Counted from the first letter of the stretch, positions 42,215-54,640 are shown. The stretch: DNA of 64,000 bases from Selaginella moellendorffii (GCF_000143415.4 NW_003314263.1:3354956-3418955); one strand, 5' to 3'. The notes: a model not told the origin generated them from the sequence alone. Numbers and translations: made by a program.

Positions 42215-44488
42215 ATTTAAAATTCTCAATATTAAATTATATATTTTTCTCTTTCTATTCTTCAATTTAATTTGAAATTAAATTAGTGTTAATTATCTAA
42301 GATGACATTGAGAATTAAGATCAACATGTACAGAATTATATAAATCAGTGCAAAGAACACAACTCTATCATTTGCTTAAAATGTATGAAACTAAAGAAAT
42401 AAAAAAGCAATATTATATAAGTTGGTTTTAAGATAGATAAGAATATCGTTTTAATTAAAAATATTTAAATATTAAATAATATAATAACATTTAAGATCGA
42501 GATCTGGGTATGTCTAACATGTCTAGTCTATTAATGATTTTATAGCATTGTCTCATGAAGCAGTGAATTTCAATGAATGGTTTCATTATAGGAAATTTAA
42601 CACTTTGAGCATGTGTGATAAAAAAAGTTTGTCAATAATCTTTGTGATCCAAATTGAGAGTGAATGTGATTAAGCATTAAAATGTGTGTGGTTTTGTCAA
42701 ACTTGTAATAGAGCCATCATGATTAAAAATTCTTTTACATTCTACCACTAGAATCTCCTAAAATGCTAAAAACCACATTATTTTTTAGTGTCTGGTGCTC
42801 TAAGCATTCATACATGAAATTTCTTTTTTTTTTCCCTCTACTTGATGCATTTCCTTTCTAAAATTAAAGATGGTACAACAAAGTAGTGAAACAAAGAATG
42901 TATAGCAACTTTCTCTTTGATAAACACTTTGATTTCTTTGGGAGATTGGGATTAGGCTCATCAAGCAAGGTACATGATATGATACTTTCAAATATTTGTA
43001 ATACCTATCAAAATAAGTTTTTGAAATTAAAATTATAGTGATTATTGATAGGAAGCCCTTCACTCTCTTGCAATAGTTCTTTATTATGGGTGTTTAGTTG
43101 TAAGAAACCAGAAAGAATAACTTGAAAGATCATTTATTAATTTAAAAGGTACTAAGAAAGGTTCATGAATAAGAGTGCACCTTTTTTTTCATTATTTAAG
43201 GTTTTTGAGATATATGGAATTCAACATTCTTGAATTTGAGTGTATGTGACCTCATGGGACATCTTTACTTTTTAATAAGTGTTGTCACTCACTAATATAA
43301 TATTTATCTTTTTAAAGCTATATAATAGGAGATAATATAGGTACATTTAGTGGTGAATTGTGGATAATGTTCATACCTTTATGTTCTTTATAGTAGATGC
43401 TACACCTACTTTATAATGAGTGCTACCAAATGTATTTCAGTGCCCAGCTAGACCAAAGTATAATATAATTGATTTCAACCATTATTAATGGACCACAAGC
43501 ATGGTTACGTGAGCCAATTGTAGCATACAACTCTATCCACTAGAATTTCTGGGAAAAGGTTGCAAACTTCTTTCTATACCAGTTTAGGCTAAAAATATGA
43601 TAAACAAGAAATTTCCTTTTATAATTTCCAAATATCTCCATTTAGCTTCCTGTACAGCATACAATGTTATTTGCTCGCAAATTGCTCTCATATCATTTAG
43701 CACTAAGATCACTATATAAAATGGGATGTAGCAAATGGTTTCAACTAGCAACACCTCATGTACTACATCTTTAAAACACTAAACAAGGATCACTTCCCAA
43801 AGAGCAAAAATGTGTGTGGCAATAGGTCGAGCAATAGAAAATAAATTAATATCAACAATATCATTTAGCACTTCAAGAAAATTATCCATAATTCACCACC
43901 AAATGTGCTTATATTATCATTCATATACATGCAACCAGTGGGTGCTACTGCTAAGCACCCACTATAACAGACCTACTGCAGGAGGTGAATGTCTACTACA
44001 GATCTTAAGCTCAAAAACGTGGGTGTGCATTACACATTGCAGTGTCTCTTGCAAACAAGAATATAGCGTTGATTTGGAGAATGTACAGTGCTGATTTGGA
44101 GAATGGAGTCATCTCAGGTTAAATTTGTTTGCCCTGTAGCTTCTCTGTCATAACACAGATCTTAGCACATTGCTCAAATGCTTTCATTTTACACACCTAG
44201 CTTTGTTTTTAGCGCCATTTGAGTGACAAAATCAATAACAAGGGGCCATATAGCTTTAACACTTGGCTTCTCATTGAATCGGTTGGCTAATACAATGTTT
44301 TCTTTGGATAGTGCCAGGTACCAGGTTATGCGGCACTTCACAATGACCAAGCATACCGGAAGAGACGACAGGTGGCTGGGAACAAACTATTGCTTTAGCA
44401 ATGGCAAACTGAGTCAGTTCTCTTTCTTATTGAGCGATCAGCAGTACAATCATCAAGTTATTCTGGTTTGGTTTAGACATTGTTAGAA
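42215..44488. other. AT-rich spacer, no gene recognised
   Basis: About 2.3 kb with many short AT tracts and only short frames (94 codons at 43810-44094, 87 codons at 44223-44486, neither recognised). I see no transposon ends and no tRNA. Confidence 0.5.
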
Positions 44489-45642
44489 CTAATACATTTT
44501 GAGAAACACAGGATGCAATGGAGGCATAGATGTTCTAATACACTCATCAAACTCGTCCAGAAGCTTTGAATAAGTACCTTTCTCCAAGTAGAGTGGAATG
44601 TGATCAAAACCAACGTCTTGTCTGTTGGAAAAAAACCGCCCTGTTGTAGATTTGGAGGCTGGAAGCAATGCCAACCAAATGACAGTGTCGGCCCCAATTT
44701 GAGCCGAATGGCCATTATTCCTTGACATATCTGTGCTAGTCAGACCTGGACACATGCAATTCACAAAGAATTTACCACCCTGTTTAGAGAGATCCCTTGC
44801 CAGCACTCTTGAGTAAGCATTCAGAAGAAGCTTTGATAAGCAGTAGTCGTATGCTCCAAAGATCCCGGTCCACCCTTTTACTATAAGTCGGCCATGTTCC
44901 ACGTCCTCTATAAATTCGCCTACCACTTCATCCAAAGTTTCCATTGAGAGCTTGGAAACCTTTTGTACCACAGTTTGGTTTCGAAGAGCCTAAAGTGCAC
45001 CAGATAGTTAGGATGCTTGAAGTTATAGAGACTTACATCCATCCGGCTTGTTGCTGAACTCACGTTGATGATGCGAGCTCCATGGTGAGATTGTGATCTC
45101 ATTAGATGAAGCAAGCACTCGGTCACCATCCGGGTTCCATAGAAGTTCGTGCTTATAACATCCTTGGAACCCTCCACTGTTGGATTGCCCAAGTGCTCAT
45201 TTCTTGAGATTCCAGCATTGTTGACCTGTAATTAATTCAGTAGTGCCAGAAAGGAGAAACCTCGAACATACCAGAATATCTAAGCCACCAAACTTAGTTT
45301 CAATCCATTTAGCAAAGTTTTGGATGGATGATGTGCTTCTCACGTCCAAGACGTGGAACTGAAGTGTTGCCGGATTGATCCTTTGATCCTGCTTGAGAGA
45401 ATTCAGAGCTGCCAACCCTCTCTGCTCGTCTCTGGCAGTCAGGACCGTCATCACGCCCTTGAGTGCCAGGCCTTGAGCAATGGCAAATCCGAGCCCCTTG
45501 TTGCTTCCAGTCACCACAGCAATTGTATCTTTAGACCACCATCTTATATTGAAGATTTGGATCCAGGAAGAGCATTCCAAGAGACCAGTCAGGTGATGAA
45601 AGAACTTCCTCTAGACACTTACTGATTGCAAGAGTCCACCAT
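44489..45642 (-). CDS. Short-chain dehydrogenase/reductase (carbonyl reductase-like)
   Basis: Four exons, 45642-45623, 45542-45272, 45225-45037 and 44989-44489, 326 residues. The Rossmann motif TGSNKGLGFAIAQGLALKG binds NADPH. HFHVLDVRSTSS gives the Asp of the adenine pocket, VNNAGIS is the NNAG motif, RIINVSSATSRM holds the catalytic Ser, and YCLSKLLLNAYSRVL holds Tyr-x3-Lys. The insertion before the active-site Tyr and the CPGLTSTDMS end fit the CBR1/salutaridine reductase-like monomeric SDRs. The substrate is unknown. Exon 1 encodes only six codons (MVDSCN), as in the tandem relative at 63.2 kb; I chose it because the donor GTAAGT and phase match in both. Confidence 0.92.
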
Positions 45643-46190
45643 AGCTCAAGAAGATACCTATGTGGTTGGAAGTGCGATAATTTATATTTTAATGGTCTAG
45701 TCTTCATGCGCTTCCAACTGGTGACAAATGACAACTGTGGTGAAACTATTGTTAATCGTGACACTATTGTTAAGCTGGAACTTCTCAAGGATTTGTCAGT
45801 TAGCAGTTAGCAACTACAATCTTTTTCAAAATTTGAATTCAGTGAAGGAGACACGGAATTCTAACCACTAAACAACACTGACTTTGTAGAAGATTCTAGT
45901 CAATGGGTTCAAGTACCCAAAGTGGGCATTTATTAAAGACAAGGTTTGCTATTCCAAGTCGCTTGTGGGATGAGTAAAATGGGATGAGAGAGGTTCGAAC
46001 TCTCGACCTCAGGATTTCTCAGTGCCACCATCCCTTATCATTGTAATAACCATGCTCTCTTAATGATTGATATAACTTATTATCGAGGTTCCATCTTGAA
46101 ACAAAACCGGAGTTATGGATCTTTTGTTTGGTAGGTAACCACAAAAAAGAACAAGGAAAAGAGCTTACATTCTTGTGTTGATTTTTTTCT
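45643..46190. other. Spacer upstream of the SDR gene
   Basis: No coding gene seen. Contains the tRNA-Met-like relic at 45980-46034. A tRNA-like A-box (TAGTGGTTAGAAT, minus strand, near 45870) occurs without a complete cloverleaf. Confidence 0.45.
45980..46034 (-). pseudogene. tRNA-Met-derived relic, shortened
   Basis: The minus strand reads GGGATGGTGGCACTGAGAAA then TCCTGAGGTCGAGAG and TTCGAACCTCTCTCATCCCA. The D-arm and anticodon arm are mostly deleted; the T-arm and acceptor stem are kept. It precedes the MurJ pseudogene just as a related relic precedes the intact MurJ gene. Confidence 0.7.
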
Positions 46191-46194
46191 TGTC

Positions 46195-47060
46195 CAGGTC
46201 TTGGTAGCAAGAGCCTGACTCTCGCAAAAGATTCATTACGTCTTTGTTTGAGGTTAACAAGAATGACTCCAAAGTTTTTTCTTTCTTTCTTTGCTTGCTC
46301 TTTTTCTTTTTTTTTCCTTTTTATTTTATTTTATTTTTTCTTTTTGAGGTGATGGTAACTTTTTGAAGGTAGCAGGAGTGATTGGAAGTGCTACTGCTCT
46401 TTGCAAAGCCTTGGTACGTTTTGTCTCTCACTTTTGAAAATTTTTTTGTACGACCTGTGAGCTTTTTTCACTCCATTGCAGGATTAGTTCAAGGTGTTTA
46501 TGCATCAAGTTCATTGTTCTGTTTGCTAAGTTCGAAATTTTCTAGATATTCTGTTTTTGACAATTCTTGGAGGTATATAGTTTCAAGCTAAGCACAAACC
46601 CACTGTTACTCCAATGGACCATAGCAATGGTATCGGCCTTAAATGTTACGAGTTTCTTTAGGTTCATTTCCTCTTTTGGTCTTGTAGCAAGATCTCTGAA
46701 AATGAGAATTCATTGAAAGAACTTCGCATGCCATGCATTTGGTAAGTGAGAACCAATCTTTCTTTTTCCTACTTTTACATCTTGTTTTGTGCAGATAGCT
46801 TTGAGCCTTGGCATTCTTTACGGCTTTTCTTGTTGATAATATCGTGATGGTAGGTTTTCAGCATTCCACCTGTCGTAGAATCTCAAATTTTTCGTCTTAG
46901 CTGAGAAGCATGGCTATACTTCAGGTAGCTTCAGAAGAAGAAAAACACCTAAGTTGATAAAACCATCCTCTTGATCCAGCTGAACACTCGAGTGCTTGGC
47001 TATGGAATGTAGTTGAAAAGAGATTGAGAGGTTTGGGCGACCAAGCTTGTGATAGCAAAC
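46195..47060 (+). pseudogene. MurJ 5'-half pseudogene
   Basis: It follows the intact gene at 52-53.2 kb exon by exon and intron by intron. GNFLKVAGVIGSATALCKAL is at 46342-46414. Shortened remains of the GLLREL exon, the PGFFLTILGG exon (missing its first half), MVSAL, ARSLKMRIH and SLSLGIL follow, and then the SMAILQ exon with a deletion upstream. Many small deletions break the frame, and everything after about 47050 is missing. Retained introns show DNA-level duplication. Confidence 0.88.
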
Positions 47061-49482
47061 ACATCAGTAGATGCTCAACAGCGTTCTCAATAAAAAGTCA
47101 ATAGAAAGTTAAGAAAAACCCCCAATCTTCTAGTGCATGGTGAATCGTCCAAGACTTCCCGAGTTGCCGGATTGGCTGCTGCTGCAATTCAGGTATGGTA
47201 TCAATATTTTCTTGCTGCTTCTTTGTCTAAATGAGGCTGCTGATGAGAATTTCTTACAGCAAGTGCGAAGATGATGGTTTCGAGCTGCTCCATCGTCAGA
47301 TTGCAGAGAATAATCACAATCTACAACTGGCAGTTGTTGTTGCGATTTCTGTATAGTGTTATTCTCTCTTAGAATCAAATTGGTGATCAAAATGCTCGCA
47401 CTAATATGCTGTTTTTAGTTCAAATTCAAAGTGCCATTGCAACAACTAGGTTGAAGCTGATGAACCAAGTACGTGGATTCTGGTTCGGACTGCTGCGTCC
47501 GGCCCGGTGCTTTCCCGGAGAGGGCCGCTTCCCGTAGGCTCTCCTCGGCCGGGGATGCTAATTTAAGAAAGATTTCCAAGATTGATCACGAGCTCGAACT
47601 AGTGGCACTTGAGGTACAATACCTGTTCTTTTCTCAAATTGTTCTTTGAGTAAATATGCTCTCAAACATCAGGATGGCTTCTTGAATGATGAATAAAGCA
47701 TATGGTGAATATATGATATAGTGTAGAAAAGTAGTAAAAAGTACCAAGCCACCTGGGAGAGAATTTTGCAGAAGGTGCAAAATCCTAAAATCCTGGAGCA
47801 TCACAAACTGTCCTGTGGGAAAAGGTCATCCCATCAGAATTGATCACGCTGTCCCTTGTACTTGCACATGGTGGCAAAAAGGTGATTGGTTGCTACACAG
47901 GTTGCTCATTGAGTTTGAGAAGATCCCATGCCCAAGCTTAAAGCTGGACTTAGCTTAGCTATTCAACTGGGGGTAGTAACTACTACTCTTCATATGATGC
48001 ACCTGTAAGAGCTGGAGGAGCCATTGTGTGACTTACCCAAGGAAAGTGTAACCATGATTTGAAATGAGGATTGTAGGGACGCTGAAGTGGCATATGATGT
48101 ATTTGTAAATGAAGTGTGCCATGGAAATCTAGTCAGCATGCTGAAAGATGGTCTAGTATTTACAAGGTAAAGGATTTGTAGAAGATTTGCAAAGAATTGG
48201 GGAATCTCATCAACATAAAAGCAACTAAGCCTGGGTAGGGTATAAGCTATGTTATATAGTAAATCTTTTAAGTTGAACCAACAGACTTCACAATGTAATA
48301 CAAAATAAGCATTACATTTATTTGATCCGGAAATGATGGAGAAGCAAATGCATGTTAGCATTTTGTGGCTAATGTGTATAAATCAATGCAATTATAGTAA
48401 TTATATAGTAAGGCGTTGTTATTTGTTGTTGTTTTTTGTTACTACTAGTGTTCTTTACTATCTCAAAATGTGAAATTCTAATATTGGGGGTTGTTTTTCC
48501 AAGAATAGCATATATATTTAGCCACCTTTTAATGTCAAAAGCTACTTTGGTCATTTATGACATGTATATTATTGCGAGAAATGGGAGGGAAAAATCTCTA
48601 AAATAACTTTACAAAAGAGTTTAACCTTATCAAAGTGGACATAAACAAGTTTTGGGAGATAGAAAGTGTCATTTATTTGAGGTAGGTTTTACGAAGAGAC
48701 AAAGTGTTTTTGAAGAGTGTCATAGCTAAATTAAGCTCATTTTCACTCTTGTTTTTTCTAGCTTTTAGCTCTTATTGCCCTTAGGTTGTTGTTGAGCAGC
48801 TTTAGAAGGAGATTTTCAATAAAGTTGCTTTACATTTTATAGAATGTCATAATATGATGTGTGTGTGTGTGTGTTTTTTTCTGTATATATATGTTTGTAT
48901 ATATATGTATATGTATATGTATATGTATACATATATGTCTATATGTACATATATGTGTGTGTGTATTATTGATCTTTCTATAAAAAAAAGTTTGAAAACA
49001 AGTTATGTAGTCACATAACAGCATTTAAGGGCTTCATTCATAGATTCTCAAACAAATAAGAAAAGAAAAAACAATTGTCAATTAAATCGTTTTGCAGGGA
49101 GATGTGTTTCAGTGACGACACCATTGCTTTTTGATAGCTTTTACTCACTTTGGTTCTTTCAAATCCTACGATAATAAGACTCTTTGTAACTTGAGAATCC
49201 TTTTTAACACTGATGAGGTGTTTTTACAGGTATGATCTCGGTTGATTTTTTGGAGGCTACTGACAAAGAATTTTCCTCGTCTCTTCCTTTGGCGTCAACA
49301 TCGCTGACTGGAGCAGCGTCGTGAGTGAGCATGACTTAGGCGGTGAGCTTGACGAGAAGAGTTCTCAGACTTTCGCGGAAGCTGGCTCTTGTTCTTGAAG
49401 GGAATGTTCACCAGAATAAGAGTGAGGTGGCAAGGTCAGATTTTTCTCATTCTCGCAGCAGCAGCAGCAGCAGCCGAGCAAG
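47061..49482. other. Spacer with unassigned fragments and microsatellites
   Basis: At 47140-47195 a plus frame reads GESSKTSRVAGLAAAAIQ before a GTATGG donor-like site, possibly an exon relic of an unknown gene. A GC-rich patch occurs at 47490-47560. 48862-48975 is GT/TATATG microsatellite. 49080-49480 leads into the AAA-ATPase gene, with a CAGCAG run at 49458-49475 in the probable 5' UTR. Confidence 0.4.
48858..48966. repeat. GT and TATATG microsatellite
   Basis: A (GT)n run followed by repeated TATATGTATATG and then GTGTGTGTGT. Confidence 0.9.
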
Positions 49483-50910
49483 ATGGCAATGGCAGGGGGG
49501 TATTTCTCCCATCTCGGTTCTCTCATGGGCTTCATCATGATCCTCAACCAGATAGTTCCGCGCCACGTCTGGTTCCTTCTGGAGCTCAAGCTCAAGAGGT
49601 TTGTCACTTTGCTATGGTGGGAGACAGAGCTCTCAATCCCAGAGTACGTCCGCAACAACACCAACGAGATCTACGACCTGGTCGACCTCTACGTTGCTCA
49701 CCTCACCGACACCAACACCAAGAGCTCGGCAAACAGGATCCAGTTCACGCGAGTGAAGAACGCCAGCAAGCCGAATTGCAACCTCACCAGGGGCGAGCGA
49801 GTGGAGGACAAGTTCAAAGGCGTCACATTCTCCTGGGTCTTCAACGTCACCGAGCCCTCCAACGGCGGAGGCTTCAGCTATTTTGATCGAAGTGGAGGAA
49901 CACAGCGAGAGTACGTTGTCCAAGTTCACAGGAGGCACAAGTATACACTCTTGCCCGAGTACATGAGGGAAGTGATCAAGCTCGGAGAGAGCTTGAAGCA
50001 CCAGAACCAAGACCGGCAGCTCTACACCAACATAGGAAGCTCGGACGACTACAGGAACCAGCCGTGGAGATCGGTGCCTTTCAAGCATGCCTCGACGTTC
50101 TCGAGCCTGGCGCTGGATCCCGAGCTCAAGAACAAGATCGTCCAGGACCTGGATTCCTTCATGGCTGGTAAGGATTTCTTTGAGAGAGTTGGGAGGGCTT
50201 GGAAGCGCGGGTATCTCTTATACGGGCCTCCGGGGACTGGGAAGTCGTCACTCATCGCTGCCATAGCAAACTACACGCAGTACGATGTCTATGACATGGA
50301 GCTGACGGAGGTGAAGAGCAATGCCGACTTGAGGAAGCTGCTCATGGGGATTTCCAACAAGGCGATCATCGTGATCGAGGACATTGACTGCTCGCTGGAG
50401 CTCAAGAAGAGGGGAAAGCCAGCGCCGGAGGAAGAAACCAGTGAAGAGTCCAAGGAGAAAGATGGAGCGTTGCCAGGGAAGCAAGCCAAGAAGAAAGATG
50501 AAGAGAGCAGCAGGGTCACACTCTCGGGGCTACTGAATTTCATCGATGGGCTGTGGTCTTGTAGCGGGAGCGAGAGGATCATCATCTTTACGACAAATCA
50601 CAAGGAAGATCTGGATCCCGCACTGCTGCGGTCGGGCAGGATGGACCTTCACATTTTCATGGGCTACTGTGGATTTGAGGCGTTCAAGGTGCTGGCGTGG
50701 ACTCACCTTGAGATCTCGCAGCACGGCGAGTTTGAGAAAGAGTTTGGAGAGATCGAGGAGCTGATCGCCAAGGTTGAGATCACTCCTGCTGATATCGCGG
50801 AGGCGTTGATCCAGAACAGGGGGAACTCGAGAGGGGCTCTAGAGAAAGTGATTGAGGCTCTTCGGGATCGAATGGAGCAGGGTGCGAAGAAAGAGGGAGA
50901 AGAGGGGTAA
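49483..50910 (+). CDS. BCS1-like AAA-ATPase (plant AATP type)
   Basis: A single exon of 475 residues. The N-terminal hydrophobic segment (GSLMGFIMILNQIVP) is the membrane anchor. The AAA-ATPase-associated domain follows with WETELSIPEYVRNN, and FKHASTFSSLALDPELK leads into the AAA domain. Walker A is GPPGTGKSS, Walker B is IIVIEDIDC, the sensor is FTTNHKEDLDPALLRSGRMD, and a Lys/Glu-rich insert lies between them. Relatives sit in mitochondrial outer membrane, ER or plasma membrane and respond to stress. A near-identical gene lies at 56.6 kb with the same CAGCAG-rich 5' leader. The start is the first of two close Met codons. Confidence 0.93.
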   Translation: MAMAGGYFSHLGSLMGFIMILNQIVPRHVWFLLELKLKRFVTLLWWETELSIPEYVRNNTNEIYDLVDLYVAHLTDTNTKSSANRIQFTRVKNASKPNCNLTRGERVEDKFKGVTFSWVFNVTEPSNGGGFSYFDRSGGTQREYVVQVHRRHKYTLLPEYMREVIKLGESLKHQNQDRQLYTNIGSSDDYRNQPWRSVPFKHASTFSSLALDPELKNKIVQDLDSFMAGKDFFERVGRAWKRGYLLYGPPGTGKSSLIAAIANYTQYDVYDMELTEVKSNADLRKLLMGISNKAIIVIEDIDCSLELKKRGKPAPEEETSEESKEKDGALPGKQAKKKDEESSRVTLSGLLNFIDGLWSCSGSERIIIFTTNHKEDLDPALLRSGRMDLHIFMGYCGFEAFKVLAWTHLEISQHGEFEKEFGEIEELIAKVEITPADIAEALIQNRGNSRGALEKVIEALRDRMEQGAKKEGEEG

Positions 50911-51879
50911 AAATAAAATACCTTAAACGTTGCACTAATCGTAATTAAACCAACATTTAACTATGTTTTTTGTTGTTTTAAAAAGGATTATGAGGTAGAT
51001 CGGTCAATTGAGATTGAGTCCCAGATGGATCGTTGGCTATGCGATGCGTTTGCAATGAGGAGGAGAACTCTTCGTGGAGGAAGTTGGTGGTCACTGTGGC
51101 TCATTTGACCGCTGAGGACACCGACATGGAGGCTCAGTATGAGAGCTTGATGATTGCGTAAATTCTTCCATGCTGCTGTTGCGGGATTCTTCCATAGCGC
51201 CAAACTGTGATCACAATGCAAACCACCGATGAGATTAGGAACTGGTACTGTTGCATAGCTTACTGATTTGTAGAGATCTTCATTGTTACTAGTGTGGGCA
51301 TGGTTGTTTTGGAGAGAGGTATAGTTCTCGGAAGTCGTTAGCTCTCTCGTTGAAAATGGGCCTCAGGGTCCTCAACGGAGATCCCAGATCAGTAGCGGAA
51401 AGATAAACTCCATAACCAAAATGCACGTTTTGGGCAGCGACTACACACACATTCATATATATGACATCAAAGATGGACTCAAAAGACAATAGATGATACC
51501 TGCAGAAGCGTAGAGAACAAAAAGAACAAAGAAGAAAACTCCTGAAGAAGCCATTCTTGTGTGTTGCTTGAAGATTTTACCCTGGGTTCTAAAGCAGCCC
51601 AGGATTTCAAACTGCCATATGTTGTTTACAGACATAAGAAAAACGTGTGGTACGATGTGATAGCAATGGGTTAGTGCTCAATTTCATAACATATACTCTC
51701 CATTATGAAGCTTTCAGACAAGGGTGAAACATGAGGCTAAAAAGCCATCCGGTCCGTGGAACAGTGCCGGAGTTATAAACTGTTACAAACAAGCTTGCTG
51801 CAACAATACAGACCTTTATTGAAATTTAAAGAAAAGGAAAAGAAAAAAGTAAGAATAATAATAAAATTCTTTCTTAAAG
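50911..51879. other. Spacer, with a RING gene fragment
   Basis: Apart from the RING relic at 51050-51165 I see no gene. A divergent short frame with a hydrophobic stretch (51453-51635, minus) is not convincing. Confidence 0.45.
51050..51165 (+). pseudogene. Fragment of the RING E3 gene
   Basis: It shares GGAGGAG, CTTCGTGGAGGAAGT, ACTGTGG, CATTTG, CCGCTG, GACATGGAGGCTCAGT and GAGAGCTTG with the intact RING gene at 55190-55320, in the same order but with shifts and gaps. Only the end of exon 1 is represented. Confidence 0.8.
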
Positions 51880-51954
51880 TGGGGTGAGATGCTCGAACTC
51901 TCGACCTCAGGATTTCTAAGGAGCTAAGCGCTGACCAAATGAGCCACCATCTCT
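51880..51954 (-). pseudogene. tRNA-Met-derived relic
   Basis: On the minus strand GAGATGGTGGCTCATTTGGT, CAGCGCTTAGCTCCTTAGAA and ATCCTGAGGTCGAGAG are followed by a TTCGAGCATCTCACCCCA end. The D-arm is kept but the 5' half of the anticodon arm with CAT is missing, and the acceptor stem is mismatched. Confidence 0.7.
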
Positions 51955-52076
51955 TACATCTTATTCAATCAGTAAACTCTCTTAATGATCGACATAGCAC
52001 ATTTCTCGGTTTTGTTCGTTAGGCTTTGATGTCCAAAACCCTCTTAGGATGAGCGACTTGTGGCTCTTTCTCTCGA

Positions 52077-54513
52077 ATGGATCGCTTCGTCAGTGCCCAG
52101 GTAAGAAGAAATAGAAATGGGGGGAAAAGCTTACATTCTTGTGTAGGCTGCTTGTTTCTCGGTAGGAAGGCCTCCCTCTCAAGTGGGCTTTTAGTTTCCG
52201 GCAAACGAAGTGCCCAGCTATGCTGGAAACGAAGACTCTCGCAAAGGATTCGTGCTACGTCTTTGTTTGAGCTCAACGAGAATGACTCCAAAGGTTTTTC
52301 TTCTTTCTCTTTGTTCGTTTCTTCTCGAGATTGTTTTCTTCTCAGGTGGTGGTGGTAACTTTTTGAAGCTAGCGGGAGTGATTGGAAGTGCTACTGCTCT
52401 TAGCAAAGTCTTGGTAAGTCTTGTTGTATCCCTCTCGTGTTAAAAATGTTTTTCATTCTTTGCAAGACTTTTGAGTTTTTTCTTTTCACCCCTTTGCAGG
52501 GATTACTTCGTGAGCTTGTTCTTGCTGCTGTATTTGGTGTTGGTCCTGTTGTAGATGCGTTCGGGTATGCATCGAGTTCATGGTTCTCTTTGCTCAGTTC
52601 GAAATTTTGTAGATATGCGTCCATTGTACCAGGATTTTTTCTGACAATCCTTGGAGGTATATAGTTTCTAGCTGAATCATCAAGAAAAACTCACCGTTAA
52701 TTCTGACAGGAATCAATGGACCAATCCACATAGCAATGGTATCGGCCTTAAGGTATGTTTCGAGTTTCTTTAAGTTCATTGTTTTCATTTTTTTTCTTCC
52801 TCTTTTGGTCTCGTAGCAAGATCTCTGAAGAAGACAGAAAACGAGAACTCATTGGAAGAACTTCGCATGCCATGTTTGTGGTAAATGAAAACAAGTATTT
52901 GTTTTTCCCCTACTTTGACACCATCCTCTTTTTTATCAGATATCTTTGAGCCTTGGCATTCTCATGTACACATTAGCGGCTTTTCTTATTGATGCAATCG
53001 CACCAGGGTAAGTTTTCAGCATTCCTTTCTGTCGTAGAATCTCAAAAGCTTTCCAAACAGATTGTTATTGAAAACAAGCGGTGGATTGATCACGAGAAGC
53101 ATGGCTATACTTCAGGTAGCTTCGGAAGAAGAAAAACTCTCAAGTTGCAAAAACCATCCTCTTGATCCAGCTGAGAATCATGGCGCCTTGTGCAACACTC
53201 GCGTGCTTGATGGGAATTGGCTATGGAAGTTTGAGGTACCAAGCTTTTACGTCCAGTTTGTAGCCAAACTTCGTGTGCAGTGCCTCGGGAAGATACGGGA
53301 TTGCATCCTTGAGTCCTGCTCTATCAAGCATATCGATCATTCTCGCTGTAAGTTTTGGTTACAAGACAAGAGATTCGTGTAGTCTTGACTGTATTCTTGG
53401 CTCCATGCAGGCTGCGATTCACTGCAAGCTTTGCGATCCTTTGAACTTAATGAATGGTTTGCTGCATTGCCTTGAGCTTTAAAGTCGATTCATACAAAAG
53501 CTTCGTTTTTGGTACTTGACAGGAGGTGTTTTACTCGCTTTGGCCTCGACAGTGGGAGCCTTGGCTCAATGGCTTTTGCAGGTTGGTATCAACTCTTTCG
53601 ATAGTTCTCGCGTTTAAGCTTTTCTTTTGGATCAATCAGATCTTTGCTCAAGATGATCGAGGTCGTGTAGTTTTGAGATGGGAAAATCCTTTTGCAGACA
53701 AAGATGTCAAGGAGGTATGAAGTTTTATTTTTGCTATGTAGTCTTTCATGTCTTCGCTCTCAGGTGTTGTTACTTATGATGCCTGCGACCATATCCTCCG
53801 GAATGCTTCAGCTCGCTACTTACACAGACCTTTACTTTGCATCATACTTTCCAAACGCTGCTGCAGCTCTCGGATGTAAGCTCGCGAAAAACAAACATCA
53901 AAACTTTGAGATCTTCTAACGAAACTTCTACCAGATGCAAATCTTCTCGTCATGGCTCCCTTGGGAATCATCTCCAGCGCGGTCCTGTTACCACTCGTTC
54001 CAGTTTTCTCCAAGCTTTCACAGGTACGCTCGTCTAGTTTTTACGTTCTCTAGAGAGACTCGAAGAAAAGCCTTCGAACTGGCCAGAACTTCGAGCTAAG
54101 ATCCACCAAGGCATCACGCTTTGCATGGCGCTCACGCTTCCAATGACCGCTCTCGCGATCCCTCTCGCAAAACCGATCGTCCGAGCTCTCTTCCAGCGCT
54201 ACGCATTCGACGACTCCGCCGCTCAAGCCGTATCATCGCTCGTCAAGCACTGTAAGTTCTCCATTTTTTCTCGTTTGGATCGCTGGTTTTCATCTTTTCT
54301 TCTTCGATCGATCTTAGATGCGTTGGGCTCTACGTTCTACTTGCTTCGCGACCTCCTTGTGCGCGTTTTCTACGGTCTCGGCGATGGCCAGGCTCCATTT
54401 TACGTGAGCTTGGCTGCCATCTTCGCGAACGCTCTCTTGGACTGGGTGCTCGTTGCAAAACTTAATCTCGGTCCCAGTGGCTTGGTATGTGGAAAATCTC
54501 TACTTGGTTCTCT

Positions 54514-54550
<37 letters not shown>

Positions 54551-54640
54551 TCTCTTGCTCTCCAGATAATGGCCACTTCGATCGTGAATCTTCTCTCCAC
54601 CGCTGCGCTCTGGCAAATCCTCTCGCGTAGAATTCAATGA
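52077..54640 (+). CDS. murJ: MurJ/MviN-like lipid II flippase, probably plastid-targeted
   Basis: Many small exons encode a polytopic membrane protein of roughly 500 residues. Exons read: to 52293, 52346-52413, 52500-52564, 52613-52656, 52710-52752, 52817-52880, 52940-53007, 53061-53115, 53171-53235, 53281-53347, 53411-53456, 53523-53581, 53640-53714, 53764-53875, 53935-54023, 54071-54251, 54318-54484 and 54566-54640. Hallmarks are LAGVIGSATALSKVL, GLLRELVLAAVFGVGPVVDA, YASIVPGFFLTILGGINGPI, ANLLVMAPLGIISSAVLLPL and YGLGDGQAPFYVSLAAIFAN. Bacterial MurJ flips lipid-linked peptidoglycan precursors. The Ser/Arg-rich start (GRKASLSSGLLVSGKRSA) looks like a transit peptide. Exon 1 is unsure: MDRFVSAQ at 52077 does not splice cleanly to it. 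A 5'-half pseudogene lies at 46.2 kb. Confidence 0.87.
54519..54555. repeat. (CT)n tract in the last MurJ intron
   Basis: A CT dinucleotide run forms most of the polypyrimidine tract before the last acceptor (CTCTCCAG/ATAATGG). Confidence 0.85.

Noticed and set aside
45835-45900. tRNA-like A-box on the minus strand (TAGTGGTTAGAATTCC)
   Set aside because: No acceptor stem or T-arm on that strand at the right distance. It is too diverged to call even as a relic.
48830-49024. 64-codon minus-strand frame of alternating His, Thr and Ile
   Set aside because: It is the translation of the GT/TATATG microsatellite.
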